64,000 bases of DNA, from positions 2,301,881-2,365,880 of the forward strand of contig NC_017390.1 in assembly GCF_000026985.1 (NCBI RefSeq), written 5' to 3'. The stretch comes from Erwinia pyrifoliae DSM 12163. GTDB lineage: Bacteria > Pseudomonadota > Gammaproteobacteria > Enterobacterales > Enterobacteriaceae. The position numbers and the translations under genes were made by a program. Numbering within the stretch: position 1 is the first letter of the stretch; each line of letters starts with the position of its first letter. Of this stretch, positions 15,559 through 23,190 are shown piece by piece. The notes below the pieces were generated by a model. That model worked only from the letters and a program-made list of their open reading frames with translations, was not told the DNA's origin and ran no database searches.

Positions 15559-16149
15559 ATGAAAAAACTATCTGAAAGACTTCATGACGCTATGCAAAAA
15601 ACGGGACTTAGCTCACAGAGTGAACTCGCTAAGTTGGCCGGCGTTAACCAATCGATAATTTCTAAAATTCTTTCCGGAAAAAATGAAACTTCAAAGTATT
15701 CCGGACGGCTGGCAGCAGCATTAGGGATCAGTGCCGACTGGCTTATCAACGGGGCGGGGGCGATGGAAGGAGGCGAAGGCCCCCTGCAACGGATTGACAC
15801 CTCACGCCTAGTTTCGGTTTGGGATGAAACGGGTAAAACGGCGGATGTAGTGTCTTGGCATGATAGTGTGCCAGATTATTTCCGAGTTTATTTAATGAAG
15901 AAAAACACCGGGATAGATAAGGCTCCAGAAGGTGCCCTTATCCTTGTTGATCCCAAAATAAGCGCAGGCAACAATCAACTGGTTGTAACCAATTTACGAG
16001 GAATAATAGCCGCTTACCGTTTTCTCGAAGGAGGAGCCAAGTATGGTTTCTTAGATGTTGATGACCCGAGAATTCCTCCATTCGAAATAACCGACCCATC
16101 CTGTATCGAGGGAGTTGCAGAACAAATCCTTATAAGAAAATTACGATAG
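15559..16149 (+). CDS. CI-type phage repressor with S24-like C-terminal domain
   Basis: Lysogeny repressor of 196 residues. The helix-turn-helix is at about residues 18-45 (SQSELAKLAGVNQSIISKIL). The C-terminal region has the shape of LexA/S24 proteins (APEGALILVDPKISAGN, then the final GVAEQILIRKL), but the usual serine motif (G-D-S-M-x-P type) is replaced by LMKKNTGIDKAPEG and the catalytic lysine position reads IIAAYRFLEG. If so the protein cannot cleave itself and RecA-driven induction would need another route. It is divergent from cro. Confidence 0.88.
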   Translation: MKKLSERLHDAMQKTGLSSQSELAKLAGVNQSIISKILSGKNETSKYSGRLAAALGISADWLINGAGAMEGGEGPLQRIDTSRLVSVWDETGKTADVVSWHDSVPDYFRVYLMKKNTGIDKAPEGALILVDPKISAGNNQLVVTNLRGIIAAYRFLEGGAKYGFLDVDDPRIPPFEITDPSCIEGVAEQILIRKLR

Positions 16150-16357
16150 TAAACTACTGCTGAATCATCAATGACGGTGGTCTCATAGCAGCCACTGTCG
16201 GTTTTAGTATGCAAAACCACCATAATCTCCCACTCCATGTGTTCCTTCCTGCAAAACCAGCCCGCCTATTTACTTAAATAACGCTGTATAGATGTATAGT
16301 AGTTTAATCCCGCTCAATAATAAAACAGAATTTTTTAACTCCCGTTGAACATCAACT

Positions 16358-16419
16358 ATTACTCAAGTAATAAAAATAACCTCACAACTCTTGACACCAG
16401 TTATTACCTAAGTCATAGT
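16358..16419 (+). promoter_or_regulatory. Second repressor-controlled promoter, downstream of cI
   Basis: TTGACA at 16391-16396 and CATAGT at 16414-16419 are spaced 17 bases. The operator-like sequence ATTACCTAAGTCAT (16403-16416) sits over the spacer and -10 box, and ATTACTCAAGTAAT (16358-16371) lies just upstream. Both match the operators of the cI-cro region, so the same repressor probably controls the rightward early genes. Confidence 0.7.
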
Positions 16420-16425
16420 TCATGC

Positions 16426-16481
16426 ATCAACAGCGAACAGGCGCTTAAGGCGGGATGGCGGGATGTGATGGCAGATGATTC
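16426..16481 (+). repeat. Left border repeat of cassette 1 (R1)
   Basis: The stretch ATCAACAGCGAACAGGCG-CTTAAGGCGGGA...TGTGATGGCAGATGA is repeated at 17011-17056 with few changes and an eight-base insertion (TGGCGGGA). It includes the start codon of a gene: here the frame gives only a 14-residue remnant, MADDSRCKGLKVSR, ending at 16512, whereas the second copy opens a 79-residue gene starting MADESKGRKVEIL. Confidence 0.7.
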
Positions 16482-16601
16482 GAGATGTAAGGGGTTAAAG
16501 GTGTCGAGATGAGCACTCACGCTAACAGGAAAATGGTTTCTTTCACGGCTGGCACTAAGGTTAAACCTCTGTACGACAAGTGCCCCTCGTGCGGTTGCGA
16601 T

Positions 16602-16925
16602 TTACAGGAGTTTTATCAATCCCCAAGCGATCAGTCCAAGTCCGATAACGTCAAGAAGAATGCCGATAGGTCCTGGACTCCAGGAATAATCGACAAATTT
16701 ATGCGCAGGCATATTAGCTGTTCGTGGGTAGGCCGTTTCGTTAAGTGGGTGATTCATCCACTCCGCAACACCTCATATGACGCAACCGAGACCGATCATA
16801 AAAGTCTCTCTTGTCGGATAGCTGGGAAGCAAGCCAGCTCCATTAAGAAGGACAACGAAAGCACCGATAACGATGATGACCTTGTACCACGCATCAAGAG
16901 CAAGTCGAGATAAAGGATTTTCCAT
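16602..16925 (-). pseudogene. Small membrane protein gene broken by an in-frame TGA
   Basis: The minus frame from the ATG at 16925 reads MENPLSRLALDAWYKVIIVI..., then a hydrophobic core and FMIGLGCVI, then TGA (16773-16775), and continues in the same frame as GVAEWMNHPLNETAYP, YSWSPGPIGILL and DVIGLGLIAWGLIKLL to a TAA at 16602. Both halves look like one 107-residue protein with three or four membrane segments, of a type I recall from prophages near immunity genes. Nothing but the TGA interrupts it, so it is a recent nonsense mutation, a sequencing error, or stop readthrough. A plus-strand frame over the same bases is probably a shadow. The gene is the core of cassette 1. Confidence 0.6.
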
Positions 16926-16934
16926 ATTTTTAAT

Positions 16935-16988
16935 TTCTCGGTTATGTGAGAACTCCAAGAATACCACCTTGCCTGATGTGGATAAAAG
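16935..16988 (+). repeat. Right border repeat of cassette 1 (R2)
   Basis: This 54-base stretch matches 17505-17558 base for base in about three quarters of positions without gaps. Conserved blocks include GAACTCC/TAACTCC, ATACCAC and GCCTGA-GTGG. It is directly upstream of the start of the minus-strand gene of each cassette, so it may carry its promoter. On the plus strand both copies also read as related peptides of the kind TP(R/K)IP. Confidence 0.6.
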
Positions 16989-17010
16989 ACAGGCGCGCAA
17001 AAGTAAGAAT

Positions 17011-17056
17011 ATCGACAGCAGACAGGCGTTTAAGGCGGGATGTGATGGCAGATGAA
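17011..17056 (+). repeat. Left border repeat of cassette 2 (R1')
   Basis: Second copy of the border at 16426-16481: ATCGACAGCAGACAGGCG, TTTAAGGCGGGATGTGATGG and CAGATGAATC. It contains the start codon at 17045 of a complete plus-strand gene. The offset between copies is 585 bases at this border and 570 at the right border. Confidence 0.7.
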
Positions 17057-17284
17057 TCTAAAGGAAGGAAGGTTGAAATTCTGGTAAATGGTGCTCTTTT
17101 GGCATTCATAAATACCGAAAATGCAGTGGCGGCTGATTACCTGAATTTTTTGGGTGCTGCAAACAATGCGGTCAGCCACACTGCATCTCTTGAGGCAGAA
17201 GCTAACCGCTCAGGTAAAACCATAAGACACGCTGGATTCGTAACTTTTGGCTCAAAGCCAATTATAGATCCCAAAGCTCTTTGA
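17045..17284 (+). CDS. Small phage early protein, unknown
   Basis: A 79-residue protein, MADESKGRKVEILVNGALLA..., with a body rich in Ala and Asn and a C-terminal HAGFVTFGSKPIIDP. It begins within the repeat border, so its 5' end is duplicated at 16468, where only 14 codons remain before a stop. I do not recognise the family. It converges with the small minus-strand gene, overlapping its 3' end by 23 bases. Confidence 0.55.
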   Translation: MADESKGRKVEILVNGALLAFINTENAVAADYLNFLGAANNAVSHTASLEAEANRSGKTIRHAGFVTFGSKPIIDPKAL

Positions 17285-17495
17285 TGAACGAATCAACGCG
17301 TATGGTATCAGCCGCTTTTGATTCTTTCAGATAATACGTGATGACGTTTTCAGGAATATGCGTATTCCACTTTTCAAAACGGTATCCGGGGAAGTACTCG
17401 GTGAATATTTCTTCAACTCTAAATTCACCGTGTTTTATGTTTGAAATCAGCTTGCACTGGTAAAGGCATTGAGCAATTAACGTAGATTTAAGCAT
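17262..17495 (-). CDS. Small phage protein, unknown (core of cassette 2)
   Basis: A 77-residue frame, MLKSTLIAQCLYQCKLISNI..., mostly helical by pattern, ending SFIKELWDL. The longer frame to 17699 includes the border repeat and is probably not translated. Its upstream region (17505-17558) is homologous to that of the broken membrane gene at 16602-16925, though the two proteins are unrelated. Function unknown. Confidence 0.5.
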   Translation of the reverse strand: MLKSTLIAQCLYQCKLISNIKHGEFRVEEIFTEYFPGYRFEKWNTHIPENVITYYLKESKAADTIRVDSFIKELWDL

Positions 17496-17504
17496 TTGAG
17501 TCCG

Positions 17505-17558
17505 TTCTTGATTGCGTGATAACTCCCAAGATACCACTGCCGCCTGAAGTGGTGAAGT
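17505..17558 (+). repeat. Right border repeat of cassette 2 (R2')
   Basis: Second copy of the 16935-16988 border, ungapped. From here to 17799 there is no convincing gene: a 65-codon plus frame (17516-17713) begins with a peptide like those of short phage helix-turn-helix proteins (IPLPPEVVKLRRAMN) but then loses similarity, so it may be decayed. Confidence 0.6.
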
Positions 17559-17799
17559 TACGCCGGGCAATGAATTCAACGCTGTGTAGCCTTTGGCGGT
17601 TACCCAATCTTCAACCAACCAACACCAGGGAAGCGCGAAGAATTTGTTACCGGATAACCGCCAATCTTTTTCAGCACAACGGCAAGGGCACTGAGCCACT
17701 GTTGCGGGTATAGCGCCGCAGTGACTGTCCAGACAGTGCCCTCCCCGTTGTGTGTGGAGTCAATAACGCGGCGTAAGCTGCCATGAAGAGGATGTTGCC

Positions 17800-18171
17800 A
17801 TGAGCAATGACCGTATGACCGTAGTGCCTGATTTCCTGGGCGAACTGGATGCCGGCGTATTTGTTAATAAAATCGCCGCTGCACTGAATAATACCGCGCT
17901 GGGCGTTCTCAACAATGGAACTAAAGGCAAGGTAGTCCTGACGTTTGATCTGGAACGCATGGGTAACTCCGTTGAAGAGAAACGCGTCAAGATTAAGCAT
18001 AAATTGCAGTACACCACCCCAACCCCGCGAGGCAAAGCAACGGAAGAGGACACCACCGAAACACCTATGTGGGTCAACCGTGGCGGCAAACTGACCATCT
18101 TGCAGGAGGATCAGGGGCAGCTGTTTGGTATCAACGGGTCACATGACGGAAAGCTTAAAGCGGCCCAGTGA
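17800..18171 (+). CDS. yfdP: YfdP-like prophage protein
   Basis: A 123-residue protein, MSNDRMTVVPDFLGELDAGV..., with GKVVLTFDLERMG and a C-terminal GGKLTILQEDQGQLFG. By sequence style and by position just before a DUF2303 gene and an HD-domain gene it corresponds to YfdP of the E. coli CPS-53 prophage. Function is unknown. A GAGGATG ribosome site precedes the ATG. The symbol is assigned mainly from order. Confidence 0.7.
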   Translation: MSNDRMTVVPDFLGELDAGVFVNKIAAALNNTALGVLNNGTKGKVVLTFDLERMGNSVEEKRVKIKHKLQYTTPTPRGKATEEDTTETPMWVNRGGKLTILQEDQGQLFGINGSHDGKLKAAQ

Positions 18172-18230
18172 ACCGCCAGAACAATTCACTGCAAAAAATC
18201 AGACCAGTTTATTAATAAGGAACAATCTCT

Positions 18231-19058
18231 ATGTCTCAATTAGACGGCGGCGCAATTCAACAAGTCAAAGACCTGGTGCTATCCGGTTATCATCTCGGCG
18301 ATATCGCTGGACTGGCATGCCCCACCGCATTACTGCCTAAAGAAGTGAGTGTTGAGAGCCTTGAGCGGTTCTCACTGGAGCGCTTCCGTTTCCGTGGCGC
18401 CATGACCACCACCAGCATTGATGATTTTGCCCGTTATTCTATAGGGTACGCCAGCGCCAATGAACCGGCTCGCTGCTTTATCGATGCAGACAACATGACT
18501 GCCCGCTCGGTGTTTAATATCGGCTCCCTGGATAATCCGGGGCACGCTGATAACGTTGCCGCAATAACTCTGAAGAAAACAGCCCCATTCCGTGCGCTGC
18601 TCCAGATCAATGGCGAAAAGCTGAAGCAAAAGCAGATCGCAGAATGGCTGGAAGACTGGAGTGATTATCTTCTGGCATTTGATGCCGATGGTCACACTAT
18701 GCAGATTTCTCAGGCAGCCCAGGCCGTTCGTCGCATCACTATCCAGCAGGCAACTCAGCAGGATCATGAAGACGGTGATTTCAGCGGCAAGAAATCCCTG
18801 ATGCAAAGCGTCGAAGCAAGCAGCAAAGATGTTATGCCAGTTGCGTTTGAGTTCAAATGCTTGCCGTATGAAGGACTTGGTGAACGCGCTTTCAGCCTTC
18901 GTAATAGTTTGCTGACAGGTGATGAACCGCATTTTGTTCTGCGCATTGTCCAGCTGGAAGCACAGGAAGAGGATATCGCCAAGGAGTTCCGAGACCTGCT
19001 GATCGGGAAGTTCGACGGTGAGCCGGTAGAAACTTTCATCGGTAACTTCAAAGCGTAA
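18231..19058 (+). CDS. yfdQ: DUF2303 family protein (YfdQ-like)
   Basis: A 275-residue protein matching the DUF2303 family (YfdQ): an N-terminal GGAIQQVKDLVLSG, a middle RCFIDADNMTARSVFNIGS and DNPGHADNVAAITLKKTAPF, and a C-terminal FVLRIVQLEAQEEDIAKEF. It occurs in many phage early regions beside yfdP and yfdR. The molecular role is not known. AAGGAAC precedes the ATG at a good distance. Length agrees with the E. coli protein. Confidence 0.88.
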   Translation: MSQLDGGAIQQVKDLVLSGYHLGDIAGLACPTALLPKEVSVESLERFSLERFRFRGAMTTTSIDDFARYSIGYASANEPARCFIDADNMTARSVFNIGSLDNPGHADNVAAITLKKTAPFRALLQINGEKLKQKQIAEWLEDWSDYLLAFDADGHTMQISQAAQAVRRITIQQATQQDHEDGDFSGKKSLMQSVEASSKDVMPVAFEFKCLPYEGLGERAFSLRNSLLTGDEPHFVLRIVQLEAQEEDIAKEFRDLLIGKFDGEPVETFIGNFKA

Positions 19059-19190
19059 TTATGCAGCCTTAAATGCCCCGCAAATGGGGCATTTAGTGAA
19101 GCGTAATGAAAATAATATTGCCCACACGGCAAGGGTTGCGCACAGGAAATTTACGCGATTGCAGTCGCATTAAATAACGTGGAGAAATAT

Positions 19191-19721
19191 ATGTCGTGGA
19201 TTCAGACAGTCACAGGAAAGCACTTCAATTTCATTAATACCGACCCGGCCAGCATTTGCATTGAAGACATTGCAGCCGCACTTTCAAATATTTGCCGCTT
19301 CACCGGACACTTACCTGATTTTTATAGCGTTGCCCAGCACTCGGTTCACGTCAGTTATCTTGTTCCAGCTGAATTTGCACTGGAGGGGCTGCTACACGAT
19401 GCGCAAGAAGCCTACTGCAGTGATATTAACTCACCGCTGAAATCTCTGTTACCCGACTACCGGGAAGTGGAGGAACGCATTGACACAGTCATCCGGCGTA
19501 AATATGGCCTGCCACCAGCAATAACAACACCGGTCAAATATGCCGACCTGATTATGCTGGCAACCGAACGCCGCGATTTTGATTTAGACGACGGGACGCC
19601 GTGGCCATGCCTTGAGGGAATTCCCTGCGCCGGTTTTACAATGTCACCGCTCAACCCACGTCAGGCGCGAGTTTTATTCCTGAACCGTTATAACCAACTG
19701 ATGGGTAAACATCATGCGTGA
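19191..19721 (+). CDS. yfdR: HD-domain 5'-deoxynucleotidase-like protein (YfdR)
   Basis: A 176-residue member of the HD phosphohydrolase superfamily, with HSVHVSYL, the metal-binding HD pair in LEGLLHDAQEAY (about residues 66-77), and a C-terminal aspartate in VKYADLIML. The ATG at 19191 gives the conserved start MSWIQTVTGKHFNF; GTGGAG precedes it. E. coli YfdR acts on deoxynucleotide monophosphates and has been tied to replication control; the same role here is inference. Its 3' end overlaps the next frame by eight bases. Confidence 0.88.
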   Translation: MSWIQTVTGKHFNFINTDPASICIEDIAAALSNICRFTGHLPDFYSVAQHSVHVSYLVPAEFALEGLLHDAQEAYCSDINSPLKSLLPDYREVEERIDTVIRRKYGLPPAITTPVKYADLIMLATERRDFDLDDGTPWPCLEGIPCAGFTMSPLNPRQARVLFLNRYNQLMGKHHA

Positions 19722-19755
19722 TAAATCAATACTGGACATGTGCTGCGGCAGCCGC

Positions 19756-20157
19756 ATGAGCAATACAGCAAAACTTTCTCCAATTACCGCATTACCCGTC
19801 GAACGTGACGAGGACGGCTACTGGACTCATCCGGATCTTTTTGTTCCGGCCAACGGCATGGAGTTTGGTGCACCTGGTGAGTTTGAGTCGTGGAAAAGCG
19901 TAAACCGCGTAACAGGCCATCTGCAGTGGATGGAGAGTGACGCAACTGAAGAACAGAAAGCAGCCTATGAGTCAGGTGATGGCGATGTAAGCCAGTGGAA
20001 ACCGACATCACCAGAAGGCGGCGGCTGGTTTATTGCCTCAATCTACGATACCGAGGATGGCCCGGTTTGCTACTGGCTGCGTCCAGTTGATGATCTCTGT
20101 GAGAAGGTGCAGAAACGGCAGGGAGGCGACAATGCGCGAACGTCCGATCATATTTAA
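19756..20157 (+). CDS. Phage protein of unknown function, fused to a methyltransferase-like 5' remnant
   Basis: The recognised protein starts MSNTAKLSPITALPVERDED (133 residues) and contains FESWKSVNRVTGHLQWMESD and a C-terminal VCYWLRPVDD. The frame however opens earlier, at 19714, with 14 extra codons, MRDKSILDMCCGSR. That peptide is the usual opening of a short phage SAM-methyltransferase-like protein (ILDMCCGSRM followed by WF). A deletion seems to have joined the first codons of that gene to the start of this one. Either start may be used; coupling to yfdR (overlap) favours 19714. Confidence 0.6.
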   Translation: MSNTAKLSPITALPVERDEDGYWTHPDLFVPANGMEFGAPGEFESWKSVNRVTGHLQWMESDATEEQKAAYESGDGDVSQWKPTSPEGGGWFIASIYDTEDGPVCYWLRPVDDLCEKVQKRQGGDNARTSDHI

Positions 20158-20809
20158 CGCAGAAATGGTACGTGCAGTTCTGGATGGCAGCAAAACGCAG
20201 ACGCGCCGGATTATCAAAAACCAGCGCATTGGTGATGAATGGAGCGTCAAACCAGCCCAAAACCCGCGTAGCCCGAGGCATACCCATGATTGGTGGCTAC
20301 CGCACGGCACGCAGCCGTACTCCGCAATTCCAGCGAACCCGTTCGGTGCGGTAGGCGATCGCCTGTGGGTGCGTGAGACGTGGGCCATCCTCGGAAATGA
20401 AGATCGCTGTGCTATCGACTGGAATGAAAATCTGGTTAAAGGCGGTGGGCCAGAAGCCGCGAGAATTTACCGTGCCAGCTGCGAACAGCGCCCCGGTAAT
20501 TATGGGCTGTGGTCAATTCCTGACGACGCGGTCTGGAAACCTCATACTGACGATATGCAATATGAGGGCGCATGGACGCCATCCATCCACATGCCGCGCT
20601 GGGCTTCCCGCATAACGCTTGAGATTACCGGCGTTCGCGTGGAGCGCCTGCATGAGATTAGCGCCCGAGATGTAATAAAGGAAGGACTCGCCCATAACGC
20701 GAAAGAGGACTATTCATGGCTGTGGGAATCGATTTACGGCGAGGGCAGCTGGCAGGCTAACCCGTGGGTGTGGGTAGTCGAGTTTAAGCGCGTGGAGGAT
20801 GCAAAGTGA
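20132..20809 (+). CDS. ASCH/PUA-like phage protein
   Basis: A 225-residue protein starting MRERPIIFNAEMVRAVLDGS, with KTQTRRI, then PFGAVGDRLWVRETWA and HMPRWASRITLEITGVRVER and ending in NPWVWVVEFK. This is a common phage family, often annotated as morphogenetic protein, with an ASCH/PUA-like RNA-binding fold. Its actual role is unknown. GGGAGG lies shortly before the ATG. The frame overlaps the previous gene by 26 bases and the DUF551 gene by four. Confidence 0.82.
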   Translation: MRERPIIFNAEMVRAVLDGSKTQTRRIIKNQRIGDEWSVKPAQNPRSPRHTHDWWLPHGTQPYSAIPANPFGAVGDRLWVRETWAILGNEDRCAIDWNENLVKGGGPEAARIYRASCEQRPGNYGLWSIPDDAVWKPHTDDMQYEGAWTPSIHMPRWASRITLEITGVRVERLHEISARDVIKEGLAHNAKEDYSWLWESIYGEGSWQANPWVWVVEFKRVEDAK

Positions 20810-21195
20810 GCACAAAACAGCTAGATAGGCTATTAAGCCGTATTCACGCGGCGACAGATGAAAGTTTTCCTGCTCTTATTGCTAAAGATTTTTTGGTGCT
20901 TTCATCTCATTGCCACGACATGTCTTTGCGAGTGAAAGAGCTGGCCCAGCGTGATGCTGCAACTCCGACGATACCAGTTACCCAGCAACTTCCTGAACCT
21001 AACAATACAGTCCTGCTGTATGACGCCAGCGGCGAAGGTTGGGTGATTGGATGGCGTTCTGTCTGGCGCACATCCGGGCAGAAAGAAACCGGTAACTGGG
21101 AATGGTCTTTTCAGATTACAGAACTGAATAGTGAAAATACCCATATTACTCACTGGGCACCAATCCCAGATAAGCCTGAAATGGAGACGTTATGA
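20806..21195 (+). CDS. DUF551 domain phage protein
   Basis: A 129-residue protein with a GTG start overlapping the previous stop (GTGA). The C-terminal 75 residues have the DUF551 pattern: a PEPNNTVLLYDASGEGWVIG strand region and the closing THWAPIPDKPE. The N-terminal helical part is variable, as usual in this family. The function is unknown; the gene is widespread in lambdoid early regions. Its stop overlaps the exonuclease start. Confidence 0.8.
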   Translation: MSTKQLDRLLSRIHAATDESFPALIAKDFLVLSSHCHDMSLRVKELAQRDAATPTIPVTQQLPEPNNTVLLYDASGEGWVIGWRSVWRTSGQKETGNWEWSFQITELNSENTHITHWAPIPDKPEMETL

Positions 21196-21761
21196 ATCAT
21201 TTAATGCTCGACCTTGAAACGATGGGTACCAAACCGGACACCCCGATCGTCTCCATTGGTGCGGTATTTTTCGATCCGCAAAGCAGCGAGTTGGGCGAAG
21301 AGTTCTATGTGGCCGTCAACCTCACCAGCGCAATGGAGCAGGGAGCCATTCCAGACGGAGATACTATTATCTGGTGGCTGAAGCAAAGCCCGGAAGCGCG
21401 TGCGGCCATTTGCTCCGATGCCGCTTTGAAAATAACCGATGCACTGTCTGAATTAAGCCATTTCATTAACCGTCATGCGAACAACACCAAATATCTAAAT
21501 GTGTGGGGCAACGGTGCCAACTTCGACAACGTTATTGTGCGCGGGGCTTTTGAGCGTGCTGGCCAGTCCTGCCCGTGGCAATTTTGGAATGACCATGACG
21601 TTCGCACCATCGTTACTTTAGGCCGCGAAATCGGTTTCGATCCAAAACGGGATATGCCTTTTGACGGCGAACGACACAATGCGCTGGCTGATGCTATTAA
21701 CCAGGCAAAATACGTGTCCGCTATCTGGCAACATTTGATACCTACCAGTCACGAAGAATAA
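21192..21761 (+). CDS. Phage 3'-5' exonuclease (DEDD, Rv2179c-like)
   Basis: A 189-residue nuclease with the DnaQ-like fold. Motif I is LMLDLETMGT (Asp7, Glu9), motif II lies around VWGNGANFDNVIV, and motif III is HNALADAINQ. The arrangement suits the Rv2179c-like 3'-5' exonuclease family found in phages, once labelled exodeoxyribonuclease VIII. It may degrade RNA or single-stranded DNA. It overlaps DUF551 by four bases and precedes xis, closing the run of early genes. Confidence 0.87.
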   Translation: MNHLMLDLETMGTKPDTPIVSIGAVFFDPQSSELGEEFYVAVNLTSAMEQGAIPDGDTIIWWLKQSPEARAAICSDAALKITDALSELSHFINRHANNTKYLNVWGNGANFDNVIVRGAFERAGQSCPWQFWNDHDVRTIVTLGREIGFDPKRDMPFDGERHNALADAINQAKYVSAIWQHLIPTSHEE

Positions 21762-21803
21762 GCCTAACTGCCCGGATGAAGCCGGGCTTTATGGAGAAAA
21801 ACC

Positions 21804-22049
21804 ATGATTCAAATGCTGACATTAGAAGAATGGGCCGCCGCAAAGTACCGGAGCAATCCTCCGAGCCTAAGTACATTGCGTAGGTACGCCAAGCAAAGCA
21901 TGTTTTCCCCACCAGCCAGTAAAGAAGGCAAATTCTGGCGAGTAAGAGAGGATGCCGAGATAACGGGTAGTATTGCGCAGCCCGTAATCAAAAAATCAGA
22001 TTCGCCATTGCTGCAGAGGATATTATACGATGGCTGCAAGACCTCGTAA
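21804..22049 (+). CDS. xis: Excisionase
   Basis: An 81-residue basic DNA-binding protein with a winged-helix pattern: MLTLEEWAAAKYRSNPPSLS, then TLRRYAKQSMFSPPASKEGK and FWRVREDAEI. This matches the lambdoid Xis family, which directs the integrase to excise the prophage. It overlaps the integrase start by 20 bases, the usual xis-int arrangement. A second in-frame ATG (codon 4) is also possible. Confidence 0.85.
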   Translation: MIQMLTLEEWAAAKYRSNPPSLSTLRRYAKQSMFSPPASKEGKFWRVREDAEITGSIAQPVIKKSDSPLLQRILYDGCKTS

Positions 22050-23157
22050 AAATAACGTCAAAGTGCCAAACCTTTATCCGCTTTATAGCCGGAAAGTGAA
22101 CAAAATTTACTGGCGCTATAAGCATCCTCTTACGGGTAAATTCCACAGTCTTGGCACGGACGAAACAGAAGCTGTCGCAATAGCAACCGAAGCTAATGCC
22201 CGACTGGCAGAGCAGCGAACAAGACAGATTTTAGCAATCGGTGACAAGATTGCTGCCAGCAAGGGGCAAGCTATCACCACTGCAACCTGGCTGGACAAGT
22301 ACTGGAAAATTCAGAAGGAGCGGCTGGATAGTGGCGATATTCGGGTAAATACCTATAAGCAGAAAGCTAAACCTGTTGCTCTGTTCAAAGAACGCGCGGG
22401 TATGAAACTGATCTCCTCTGTCGATGTCCGCGATATTGCTCAAATCCTGGAGCATTATATTGCAGCCGGCCAACCAAGAATGGCACAGGTAGTCCGTTCA
22501 GTGCTGATCGACGTATTCAGGGAAGCGCAGCATTTCGGTGAGGTGCCACCAGGTCATAATCCTGCTCTGGCCACAAAACAGCCTAAACAGAAGATTACGC
22601 GGCAGCGCCTCAATCTGGAAGAGTGGCAGAAAATATTCGATGTCGCTAATACCAGCCATCAGTATATGGGCAACGCTATGCTGCTGGCCCTCGTCACCGG
22701 CCAGCGTCTGGGGGATATCTCTAATATGAAGTTCAGTGATATCTGGGACGATCATCTGCATGTTATTCAGGAAAAGACCGGGAGCAAGATTGCCATCCCC
22801 CTTTCACTTCGTCTGAATGCGATTAACTGGAGTTTACGGGATGTTGTAACCCGGTGCAGGGATTACGCAGTCAGTCCCTGGATGGTCCATTTTTTCCGCG
22901 CCACATCTCAGGCAGAACGAGGCGCGCAGGTGAAATCGAATACCATCACCATGAATTTTAGCAAGGCGCGGGATAAGGCGGGACTGGATTGGGGAACTGG
23001 TACGCCGGCAACGTTCCATGAGCAACGTTCTTTATCTGAACGGTTATACAAAGCTCAGGGTGTTGATACAATGAGGCTGCTAGGCCATAAAAATCAAGGA
23101 CAAACTGATTGCTATCATGATGACAGAGGCAAAGACTGGCTTAAAATAAACCTTTAG
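22030..23157 (+). CDS. int: Tyrosine integrase
   Basis: Site-specific recombinase of the lambda Int family, 375 residues. Catalytic residues are all present: Arg226 in TGQRLGDI, His330 and Arg333 in FHEQRS, His353 in LLGHK, and the nucleophile Tyr362 in TDCYHDD. The N-terminal 60 residues are the arm-binding domain and 75-170 the core-binding domain. It is the last phage gene before the cargo ATPase and icd. Insertion at the 3' end of icd fits this integrase's position. Confidence 0.95.
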   Translation: MAARPRKNNVKVPNLYPLYSRKVNKIYWRYKHPLTGKFHSLGTDETEAVAIATEANARLAEQRTRQILAIGDKIAASKGQAITTATWLDKYWKIQKERLDSGDIRVNTYKQKAKPVALFKERAGMKLISSVDVRDIAQILEHYIAAGQPRMAQVVRSVLIDVFREAQHFGEVPPGHNPALATKQPKQKITRQRLNLEEWQKIFDVANTSHQYMGNAMLLALVTGQRLGDISNMKFSDIWDDHLHVIQEKTGSKIAIPLSLRLNAINWSLRDVVTRCRDYAVSPWMVHFFRATSQAERGAQVKSNTITMNFSKARDKAGLDWGTGTPATFHEQRSLSERLYKAQGVDTMRLLGHKNQGQTDCYHDDRGKDWLKINL

Positions 23158-23190
23158 TCTATTCCATACACATTCCTTAGAAGAGAATTT

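Noticed and set aside
16014..16238. 74-codon minus frame overlapping the end of cI
   Set aside because: Most of it is antisense to the repressor; only about 30 codons lie outside and no family is recognised.
16509..16913. 134-codon plus-strand frame with a CPSCGC motif
   Set aside because: It overlaps almost entirely the minus-strand membrane protein, which has clear hydrophobic segments. The zinc-like motif lies only at its non-overlapping start, and coupling to a 14-codon remnant is weak support.
17516..17713. 65-codon plus-strand frame after the second cassette
   Set aside because: The start resembles short phage helix-turn-helix proteins but similarity is lost after about 20 residues; probably decayed or chance.
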